A stretch of 64,000 nucleotides of DNA, from the NCBI GenBank assembly GCA_023512835.1, contig CM042084.1, positions 56,288,793 through 56,352,792 of the forward strand, in the 5' to 3' direction. Made by a program: the position numbers and the translations under genes. This DNA comes from Taxillus chinensis. Lineage: Eukaryota; Streptophyta; Magnoliopsida; Santalales; Loranthaceae. How positions within the stretch are numbered: the stretch's first letter is position 1; each line of letters begins with the position of its first letter. The notes beneath the pieces were generated by a model that worked only from the letters and a program-made list of their open reading frames with translations, did no database searches and was not told where the DNA came from. Of this stretch, positions 55,746-64,000 are shown one piece after another.

Positions 55746-56228
55746 AGGTAGTACTAAAGGTTCTACTATTTCCGATACCTTCCCTGATGAGCAGCTCTTT
55801 GTAGTGGGCTAGCATGCCATGGTTTGCTAATATAGTGAACTACCATGCATGTGACTATGTACCTACCGAGTTCACTTATCAGCAAAAGAAGAGGTTCCTC
55901 TTTAATGCAAGAAGATACATTTGGGATGAGCCTGTCCTCTACAGGCAATGTGCTGATCAGATCATCGAAAAATGTGTGCCGAAGAGGAAGTGGACAACAT
56001 ACCGAGGCATTGTCATTCATCTGACTATGCTGGCCATTTGGGAGTGCAAAGAACGATGGCAAAGATCGTATAAAGTGGGTTTTACTGGCCAACCATGTTT
56101 AAGGACACATACACCTTCGTTAAGTCATGTGATCCCTGTCAAAGAATAGGAGGGACTACAAGGAAGCAAGAGATGCCAAAAACTGGAATTATGCCAGTAG
56201 AACTTTTTGATATATGGGGAATCGACTT
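55746..56228 (+). pseudogene. Athila integrase, part 1
   Basis: The zinc-binding half has PWFANIVNYH, then RRYIWDEPVLYRQCADQII, followed by an HHCC-like part with frameshifts. The core begins at DIWGID, where insertion of solo LTR M cuts it after GACTT (56224-56228). Confidence 0.85.
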
Positions 56229-58264
56229 TGTTGGGAATATAGGATTTGATGAAGCTTCCAAAATATAATCTAAGTCTAGAGACTCGAAGAACCGAAGGTC
56301 ATAGGGTCAAAGAATCGTAGTTCGTAGAAGTAAAACTGTCATAGAACGTATTGACAAGAGACTCGTAGACTCGTAGGGTATGGAGACTCAAGGCGAAATA
56401 GTAATAGAACATTATGACTCGTAGATCCAGGGTCGAAGGTCTTAGAGTCATAGTACGGAAAAGAGAGGGTTACTGCAAGCGTCGATAAGTTCGGAGACTC
56501 GTAGAGTCAAAGAATTCTAAAGAACAGTAACCAATGCTAAATGACTCGTAGACTCACGGCTCGTAGAACTCGTAGAGTCCCTAAAAACATTTAAGCCAAT
56601 TAACAAAACTTAAACCGCCACTAGACTCGAAGACTCATAGAGTCGTAGTCGAAGCTTTCGAACACCGTTAAGAAAATAGGACTCGTAGACTTGTAGATTG
56701 AAATTCGTACAGTTGAAGCCTTCGAATAGTGTTAAGAAAACAGGACTCGTAGACTCATAGGTTGAAAGTCGTAGAGTCGAAGCCTTCGAACACTGTTAAG
56801 AAAACAGGACTCGTAGACTCGTTGGTTGAAGGTTAAAGAGTCGATGCTATAAAGAGTGGCAAACAAATGAAACTGTAACTCAAGGTTCGTAGAGTCGTAG
56901 AGTCGTAGACTCAAGGGATACAGTTACTATAAAGAAATTGCCAAACTTCTTGACTCAGAAATCGATGACTGAGAGTTGTAACTGAAGGGTCGTAGCCATA
57001 CGAAGACTCAGTTCATGAGCATCTGCGAAAGACTAAGGAAGAAAAGCGAAGTCAAAGACTCGTAGACTCAAAGAGTTTCAGAGCAACTTAGTCAAATAAA
57101 GTGAACTGAGAGACTCGAAGGTCGTAGACCCACAAAACTAGGGTCGTAGACTCGTAGCTATAATAACAGGTAGATTAGGCAGACTACGAAGAAGTCACTC
57201 TAAGCGCCATTCGAAGAGTCGCAGACTCGTAAAGTCGTAGACTCGCAGAGTCGTAGACTTCAGATAATAGAGTGACATAAAAGACTAATCCAACCTGAAC
57301 TCTAGCCTCGAAGACTTGAAGATATGAGTCGTAGACTCGCAGAAACACTATAAAAGCCCGAAGCAAACCTTCACAACTTTCAACGAGTTCTAACTGAAAT
57401 CTTCGAGTCACCAAACCTACAAGGCATCTACCTCCGAGGCGGACTTACAACCCTAAACATAGTCACTTAGTGATATCGCCGGCTAGGGTTTGTACAACAA
57501 GCCTAAGCGCCAATCCCGAAGCAATTAAACACATTTAATGACACATTAATTCTTGCCAACTACCATCCACGGATGAACGGCCAAGATCGATTGCATGCCA
57601 AATACGCGGTATGGGCATTTGATTTGCAAATCGAAGCAAGATCAACCCATCCCCTGACATTCCGCATTTTGGTGGGGAAGTCAATCTGTCGGGATGGACA
57701 ACATGGTGCACGAGCACTTTAATCTTAAAAATATATCTCTCACACACTTAACGACAAAAATCAAGTGTTTAATCTCTCTCAAAAGAAGAAAACACACAGA
57801 ACACCAGACGCTGGTTCGACATACTTAAAAGAAATAATTTTTGGGAACCAATACAAGTGTTCCAACGAAAGAGAGAGAGACTAAGTGAGAATTCTTCGAA
57901 GTGCTTGTGCGCCGCGTTGAACTAAGAACAAGAGTAATCTATCTGATTATTCAAAAACTTGTTGTTCATCAAAGATCTAGCACTTCCATTAAGTCCTAAT
58001 CTCCGTGTTGTTTTCCACACGTCGATCTATCATAAACCACCACTTTCATAACGAGATTTGTGGAGAAAAGAGCATTTACTCTCATCTCGGTTTTGTGCGA
58101 TAGTTCATCATCACTCATGTTATCACGCACAACACTACTGTCGTCTTCTCCATAAATACTTCTATCATAGTCATCAATAGAGGAATCCAAAACCAGCTAA
58201 CAGTTTAACTTCCACAAACGGAGAAAGTCTATTCACCCCCTCTAGACTCACTTTGGGACCTACA
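56229..58264 (+). mobile_element. Solo copia-type LTR M in the Athila integrase
   Basis: It starts TGTTGGGAATATAGG and ends CACCCCCTCTAGACTCACTTTGGGACCTACA, an ending like that of LTR K. A perfect GACTT duplication borders it (56224-56228, 58265-58269). Length 2036 bp. It has a TATAAAAG (57349-57356) and a long degenerate repeat array in its U3 and no coding region, so it is a solo LTR. The integrase reading resumes exactly after it. Confidence 0.9.
56270..57340 (+). repeat. Degenerate GACTCGTAGACTCGTAG array
   Basis: A kilobase of diverged short units built from GACTCGTAGA and GAGTCGTAGACTC, with longer periods (for example AACACTGTTAAGAAAACAGG at 56660-56820). It fills the U3 of LTR M, up to its TATA box. 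Confidence 0.9.
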
Positions 58265-58810
58265 GACTTCATGGGACCTTTCCCACCATCAGAAGGGTTT
58301 TCCTACATCCTTCTAGCTATGGATTACCTCTCATAGTGGGTTGAAGCTATACCTACAAGGAAGAATGATGCTCGGTGGTAATCAAGTTCGTTCGCCGTAA
58401 CATATTTAGCAGGTTTGGAACACCAAGAGCAATTATCGGTGATGAAGGGAGTCACTTCTGCAATAAGCTTTTCGAAAAGCTCTTAAACAGATATGAAGTT
58501 CAACATAGGCATACTTTAGCCTATCATCCACAAGCAAACGGCCAAGCTAAAGTCTCAAACCGTGAGATCAAGCAAATTTTGGAGAAGATAGTGGGAGGCA
58601 ACCAAAAAGATTGGTCTCTAAAGCTTGATGAGGCATTGTGGGCTTACCACATAGCATTCAAAATGCCCGTTGGAATGTCTCCCTATCGTCTATTGTATGG
58701 AAAGGCCTGCCACTTGCCTATTGAATTGGAACACAAGGCATTTTGGGCGGTTAAAAAGTTAAACATGGATCCCACTTTCTGCTTCTTGAACCGAGATTAC
58801 AACAATTAAA
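58265..58810 (+). pseudogene. Athila integrase, part 2
   Basis: After the duplication, FMGPFPPSEGFSYILLAMDY continues the catalytic core; a stop follows at YLS. The open frame 58375-58809 holds [12 protein letters not shown] (second catalytic Asp), [20 protein letters not shown] (catalytic Glu) and [19 protein letters not shown]. Its catalytic residues are intact, unlike those of element II. Confidence 0.9.
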
Positions 58811-59160
58811 TGACTTGGAAAAATTTTGCTTCAATGCCTATGAGAGTGCTAAGTCGTACAAGGAGAAGTCTAAGCTCGGACATGATAAGAAGATCAGCCC
58901 CTCTACCGTTGAACCAGGGGAAGATGCTTCTCTTTAATTCCGAAATTAAATTTTTCCCCGGGAAGTCTGCGATTTAAGTGGATGGGGCCTTATACTTTAT
59001 TATAAAGGTTTTCCCATATGGCAAGTGTTGAACTTCAATCAACCTCTAGACAAATATTCAAAGTAAATGGTCGGCATGTGAAGCCATACTACATTTAGGA
59101 CCATGTTAAGGAGGTTGATCATTTCACTCTGAGCACAACTTCACAGAGGGGACGGTCAAG
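58811..59160 (+). pseudogene. Athila integrase C-terminal region
   Basis: Segments resembling LLFNS-LFPGK and VFPYGK are visible across frame breaks, matching the Athila pol end. Several stops occur. Confidence 0.7.
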
Positions 59161-60017
59161 CTAAGGACCTTAACTAAGCGTTTCATGGGAGGCAACTCAT
59201 GGTGTATCCTTTCAGTTTTACATTTTTATTTTCGTTTTTATATTTAGATTACTTGTTTCACCATTTCCTTTACAGGGGGTGTTTTATTTAAAGTAGTTGG
59301 TGTGAATGCAAGTGTGAGGTCTTAGGCTTCACTATGTTGAATGTCATTTGTTATAGCTTGAACCATTGGAATCTTTGTAAGGTCCAAGTCCAAGCCCAAT
59401 TGATCAAAATCCAAGGGCCCACCAAGTTTTGTTGAAATATCAAGGACATGAATTAAGGAATTATTACGTTGGATATGTGGAAAACAAAGTGACATGTTTT
59501 GTTCCTTGGAGAATGAGCCGCCAACCTGTAAAAATTCAAAGATTTTGACCTCATTTAAGGCTGAAAATAGATGCCCGTGACATCGGGACTTGTCTCGTGC
59601 GCCTTACTATGGCTCTACTATTCATTCGTGACTTGATGGGAAAGTTTGGATTGAATTGACCCCGCCCTTAATAATGGGATGTCGCATGCACATGGGTTTT
59701 TCGCCTTTTGCTCAGACATTTCGGTGGTAGCTAATTGGAACTCTCTCGTAATATTCTTTGGTCGCACGTGACATCATCCGAGCACTATGACATGGTCAAA
59801 TCTCAGATGATGTGTTACAACGCTGGATTTTTGGAAAAGTAACCCGACACATTTTGTTCATAAAAGAGGGATCCACTTCCATAAAAAACTTGAAGGAAAT
59901 TAGAGTTCATCGATGCTTCAAATTGATGCCCGTGACATCTGACCATGTGCCATCTGAGACACATTTACGGCATGATGGTACATTTTAAGGTCACGGGAAA
60001 AATATGGACCGATTAGC

Positions 60018-60049
60018 CTTGCCCGTGACAATGGGATGTCACGGGCAAG
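60018..60049 (+). repeat. Inverted repeat CTTGCCCGTGACA / TGTCACGGGCAAG
   Basis: Perfect 13-bp arms around ATGGGA, about 107 bp upstream of the TATA-like sequence. Confidence 0.9.
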
Positions 60050-60155
60050 TGGGTTTCTTGTCTTTTAGGGCTTAAATTTTTGTGGCAGCTAGCTGGCCAT
60101 GTTGTGAGCATTATTGCTTTTGCACGTGACATCATTGGAGGACGTATTCCGGGTC

Positions 60156-60205
60156 TATAAAAACATACAAGTTTCCTCAACTACGATATTGTGTTAAGCA
60201 ACCCT
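60156..60205 (+). promoter_or_regulatory. Promoter-like TATA and telobox-like element before the Athila third ORF
   Basis: TATAAAA at 60156-60162 lies 118 bp before the ATG at 60280, with CAACCCTAGCC (about 60199-60209) between. The spacing matches that before the third ORF of K. Function is inferred. Confidence 0.4.
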
Positions 60206-60279
60206 AGCCGCAAGTCTCACAATAATTTCGGTTCATCTCTCTCCATCTTTGGAGAACTAAGAAGGCTTTGTCTTGCAAC

Positions 60280-62294
60280 ATGGTGCAAACAAGAAGGGCG
60301 TACAAGGAAGCGGGATCCTCGGTAATTTCATCCCCAACCTCGGACCGAGAGGAGCTCCGTCAAGAAGAGGACATTGTCATTGGACATGTCTTAGATTGAG
60401 ATGTTCTGGCGGCATCCAACATCGGTTGGGCAAAAGAGATTGCAATAAAGCTTGAATCCCTGGGCTTACAAAGGTTAGTTTTTGCAAGAAGTGATTTAAT
60501 CTATCCCGCCATGCAAGAGTTCTACCATTCGTTTACATAAATGATGATGATGATGAGTTGATTAGAGAAGTGCGAGGATTCCTAGTCTATATTTCCCCCA
60601 CTTATTATTAGAGATTGTTTCGATCTCCCAACCCCTTCACATGAACTTCCCAAATTAAGCTTAGGAGCCTATGGTAGAGCTTTCAACTCTACTAAGGAAT
60701 TGGGTAAGAGACGACCAGTATACAAAAAATGGCTTTGTGGGGAAATATAGATGCTTTGCTCACTTGGTCGGTAAATGTTTATTGCTATAAACTAGTGGAA
60801 TGGATTCGGTGCCTAAATCTCATCTTGCATTTATGTCCGCATTGATCATCAACTTCATGTGGACTAGGCAACTGAGATTTTTAATCTTTGGAAACGAGAG
60901 GTGAATAAAAAGTTGTATGGTAGGATGCTGAGCATGATATTTAAATTCCAACATGCACAGTTGTGCGCTCAAATGGACACATCAATTTTCCCATCTAATT
61001 TGATATTGAGAGTCCTTCAACCTGAAGGGGCTCTAGGGGTTAGTTTCAAAGGGAAATGGGGAGCTAGTACTCCCACTACACCGCAGCCCTCACGGCATAG
61101 TGTGCACATGGGAAGGCCTGCTGAACATTCTAGAGACACATCTACTCCCATGAGTGCAAGAAAACAGCATATATTCCAGTTGACTGCTCTCTACATGCAA
61201 TATAATGTCCATACGTAGATGTATACAACTTCTTTCAAGGACTCGGTAGGCAGGTTATAAGTGAAGTTGAGGTGATCAATTGGGCTTTCACTAATGGCCA
61301 CATAACTAGTATCCAGTTAGAGGAGTTGTTGGAATTTCTGTCCCAAGACCAACAAGCAACTTCACGACCGTCGCCCAAAGCATGGGAAGCTCTGATTGAC
61401 CTTTTGGCTTATCTTATGAAGACGAAGCGAAGAACGGATCAACTTCAAGAAGAATAGGTAGTGACCAAGCAACAACTTGGACAATTGCAAAAGAGCCAAT
61501 CCCTTTTAGTCAAAGAGCAAAAAGAAGTGAAGGGACTCCTAGGAAAAATTTGAAAGCGTTGGGCGAGAAAGAAGAAGTCTACAAAACCACAAGTTGTAGA
61601 TCTTTCCGAAGAGACAAAACCTTAACATAGCTTGAGTTTGATCGGACAGAGAAAACACTGAGTATCCACACTACCCCAAGAGGAGGAGACTCATGCTTAT
61701 CAGCCCTACTTTTACCTAAGCAGACACCAGCTCCATTCGAACCTCCGATAGGCCCCAGTTCTTCTCATGCTCTCATTCCACTGACCGAGCCTTTACAATG
61801 GTGGTCTGGTGTTTCTTCGGAGGGCTGCACAAGAGGATTTATTAGGCAAGCCAGTATATGTGACTCTTAATCCGGCTTTGTCCATTCCGAGGCCATGGCG
61901 ACATTTGAGCAGTTTCTTCAACGTGGAGCTTGGCAAGCGCGATTTGTTAGGGATTCTAAAGTGTTCACATCGTCCTATCTGCAGCGGATCTTAGCTAACG
62001 AATATATATGTGCGGACGATGTTGAACTTTTTTTGTAGAACCATGCGGCATGTAGTGGAGGCGAGCCTAATGCCTACCCTCCGGCACAATACACTTCTAT
62101 TATCTTTGTGTGAATTGTATGAGCAACCTCTAGCTGAGCATGTACTTCGTCAACGAATAAATGGAGCTGCAGAAGGTCATCGCTCTTGGCATCAAGTGCA
62201 AGAGGTCCTCATCCCCTGTCTTAGTAGATTGCCATTTTGTGATTCTTCAGTGGATCTACGTGTGAGACATGTGGTATTGTATGATCCTTGCTAA
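60280..62294 (+). pseudogene. Athila third ORF (env-like position), broken
   Basis: ATG 60280 starts MVQTRRAYKEAGSSV. A TGA occurs after 39 codons and more stops and frameshifts follow. Recognisable parts are FARSDLIYPAMQEFYHSF, then DDDELIREVRGFLVYISPTYY with a stop (around 60540-60610). The VRG...ISP motif corresponds to HVRGESIVITP in the ORF at 48237. A long alpha-helical, Gln/Lys-rich segment with QLGQLQKSQSLLVKEQKEV lies near 61450-61550. The position matches the env-like ORF of Athila, but no signal peptide or clear membrane segment was seen. Confidence 0.7.
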
Positions 62295-63939
62295 GCACAT
62301 GGATTTGCTACACGAAAGAAGAAGATAGTCCATGGTTTCTTGAAAAAAAATCAAAGACGCACTCAAGAAAGAAGGGTTGTTGACATCCAAGTTCCCTCTC
62401 ATGCACTTCAATGAAATAGAGCTTCCCCAATAGCCCGACTAGTTCGGTTGTGGGATTTTTGTATGTTATTAATTATTTGCTAGCTCTGTTGCAACATAAG
62501 GATACTTGGGCGCTTACGGGAAACATCTTCTGAATTTGTAGCGTGCCTTAGGCATATGGTGGCCCATGTTATCTTCTTTGACAGCTTACCCACTCAAAGG
62601 TAAGTGTCTTCCTTTCCCTTATCCCATGCTCGAGGACATAGCAATTTCTTAAGTGTGGTGTAGGGGTGGTTTGTGCCATTTACTTGTCCTTATGGTTGAG
62701 TAAATTGTTTTCGTGTTTGAATGTGTGTTTTGTATGTGGAGAGCCATGGATAATAAGGTATGCACTTTTGGCTGAATTTTAATTTAAGTAATTAAAGTGT
62801 ATTATGCTTTGGTTTATTCATGTCTTTACCTTGTGAATGTGATCACCATGTTAGTGGAGCTGGCATTTAAATATTAAATGAGCATGACATATTATGATAG
62901 ACCTTAGTGGCCCTTAAAGTTGAGGGAAAAAGAAAATACAAAAAACAAATGAGATCGGCGACCTCTTTCTAGCCCTTGAGTGACATTTTTGGGTATGGGT
63001 AATAGTTTGCTTTGCTCCTCTCTGCATTTAACATTAGTTATTTAATGGTAGGAGTTGGGTATGTATGATGACTACTTATTTGTGCTCGGTGCTTGGTGTT
63101 GGTGTCATTGTCTTTATAAGAGGCCAAAGAGCCTTATATGTCATGTAATAAAGGGATTGAGATACGTTTTCTCTCCTTCCCAAGAAAGAAAAAGGCAAGT
63201 AAAAAATAATAAAATAAAAGGTGAGTATAAAAAAAGAAGAGTGAATAATCCTTCAAGGAGAGCATAAAATGCAACCTTATAAAGTTATTACTAAAAAGAA
63301 GTGTGGAAAAAAGCCAAAAAACGGTAAAAAAAAAAGAATATGTTGGGAATAAAAGCCACAATGGCTTCTTTGTTTATATGTGTTTTTGTTTTTCGTGTTT
63401 AAACCATAATAGCTAAGTTGTTTTGTTTTTGCAATTTGTTTCATGTGAGCTTAAATCTTTAGCTCCGAGTGTTTATCGGTAAGTAGAACAAAAAGTGTGT
63501 TTTCTTTGATGAGCACGGTTTGGAACTCCCATGTATGCTTGGCAAGAACTTAAGCAATAGCTAATGGAGAATGTTGTGAGGAGTTTTTCTACCTCTATTT
63601 TTTGTTAGGTATTGATTTTGGGCTTGAGCATGAGAGAGAAGAAAAGTTATATCCGAGTGAGGCGGTTCTGACCTCGGTGAGGACTTTAAGGCTAGCTAAG
63701 TTCTATTTTAGCATATAATGCTTATTGATATCTAATTTTTAGTAATGAGACTGCATGGTTGTTGGACTTAGAGGTATGAACATGAATGAGCTAAATTATA
63801 ATTCGTTTTGCTACTCGAAATGCCCATTTCAAGCATGATAAGGTTGCATATTTAGGAAACATGACTCTTTTGTTTGTTATTTGATTTTTTTTTCATGTTT
63901 GAATGAGTGTTTGTTTTCTTTTTTGCCTAATTGTGTTTT
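62295..63939 (+). other. Athila 3' non-coding region
   Basis: AT-rich and without recognisable coding sequence. A copy of the 3'-end motif (TGCTCGAGGACATAGCA, then AAGTGTGGTGTAGGGG) occurs at 62628-62666, 1.3 kb before the real LTR junction. It may be a second, decayed polypurine tract. Confidence 0.6.
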
Positions 63940-63977
63940 TTGCTTGAGGACAAGCAATGGTTCAAGTGTGGTGTATT
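63940..63977 (+). promoter_or_regulatory. Hairpin and purine-rich tract before the Athila 3' LTR
   Basis: TTGCTTG-AGGA-CAAGCAA (63940-63957) is a perfect stem with the same AGGA loop as in the Tekay-like elements. It is followed by TTCAAGTGTGGTG and the LTR start 20 nt later. Confidence 0.85.
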
Positions 63978-64000
63978 TGATAACGTGTATTTATGTCATT
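63978..64000 (+). mobile_element. Start of the Athila 3' LTR
   Basis: TGATAACGTG follows the purine tract; only 23 bp are inside the window. Confidence 0.55.

Larger units (their letters stand above)
59161..60279 (+). other. Athila spacer with tandem duplication upstream of the third ORF
   Basis: No coding motif. About 59530-59800 and 59895-60150 are imperfect copies that share GATGCCCGTGACATC, AATGGGATGTC and GCACGTGACATCAT in the same order. The second copy holds a perfect 13-bp inverted repeat. The region resembles U3 of LTR L in its GTGACA/TGTCAC repeats. Confidence 0.65.
50061..64000 (+). mobile_element. Athila-type gypsy element L, running off the window
   Basis: 5' LTR, tRNA-Asp primer site, gag, protease, RT, RNase H, integrase, a long spacer, an env-like third ORF and a 3' end with AGGA hairpin are in the Athila order. 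The integrase is split by solo LTR M. The 3' LTR begins at about 63978 and continues beyond the window. Its first 23 bases do not match the start I propose for the 5' LTR, so the left limit is uncertain. Confidence 0.85.

Noticed and set aside
56270..57340. Centromeric or free satellite array
   Set aside because: The array lies wholly within an LTR with defined ends and target duplication, so it is treated as an LTR-internal repeat.
1..64000. Endogenous pararetrovirus (caulimovirus) origin
   Set aside because: Domain order, LTRs with TG...CA ends, polypurine tracts and target duplications all indicate LTR retrotransposons.
1..64000. tRNA or rRNA genes, and bacterial-type defence or biosynthetic systems
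   Set aside because: None seen; tRNA-like words are only retrotransposon primer sites and everything codes for retroelement proteins.

Overview
The window looks like heterochromatic DNA from a large plant genome, most likely a eudicot. I found no intact host gene. Almost everything is LTR retrotransposon sequence: Ty3/gypsy chromovirus-like (Tekay/Del type) elements with LTRs of about 1.7-2.2 kb, one Ty1/copia element, one Athila-type Ty3/gypsy element whose primer site matches tRNA-Asp, one TRIM, and solo LTRs. Most reading frames are broken by stops and frameshifts. The plant assignment rests on these families, on telobox-like TTTAGGGTT near predicted start sites, and on the TRIM. The species cannot be read from the sequence.

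Layout. 1-3364 is the 3' end of a gypsy element with its LTR (A). 3365-5322 is AT-rich, weakly characterised DNA that may include low-copy gene fragments. 5323-about 7450 is a probable copia-type LTR (N) interrupted by a TRIM (6306-6774, perfect target duplication TCTAG). 7500-9938 is another gypsy 3' end with LTR B. About 10430-12926 is a minus-strand gypsy remnant (J). From 12927 a copia element (K) begins. It has been split by three gypsy insertions: element I (14715-23939, minus) in gag, element II (27691-38582, plus) in RNase H, and element III (38684-46447, plus) later in RNase H. Element II itself carries a nested solo LTR (34139-35811, duplication ATGGG). K's pol ends at 46610 and is followed by a long, well-preserved extra ORF (48237-49943). 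From about 50061 an Athila element (L) runs to the end of the window. Its integrase is split by a solo copia-type LTR (56229-58264, duplication GACTT), and it has its own env-like third ORF (60280-62294).

The gypsy LTRs share a fixed order of parts: an inverted repeat in U3; two copies of a palindrome around CAAAACTACGTCGTTTTG; a TATA box; a telobox; a GA microsatellite; a 5' splice-like site; a hairpin with CCATATAGG arms; a variable minisatellite; a branch-point-like CTCAC with a pyrimidine tract and AG; an LTR end in TGACA; and a primer site close to that for initiator tRNA-Met. Directly before the 3' LTR there is a hairpin with loop AGGA followed by a polypurine tract. Several stems differ between elements but stay complementary.

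The most interesting signals are (1) the AGGA-loop hairpin beside the polypurine tract in both Tekay-like and Athila elements, (2) covarying inverted repeats in the LTRs, (3) a conserved intron-like segment inside the LTRs, and (4) third ORFs in the copia and Athila elements that appear to share a domain and each have a TATA/telobox promoter-like sequence about 100-125 bp upstream.
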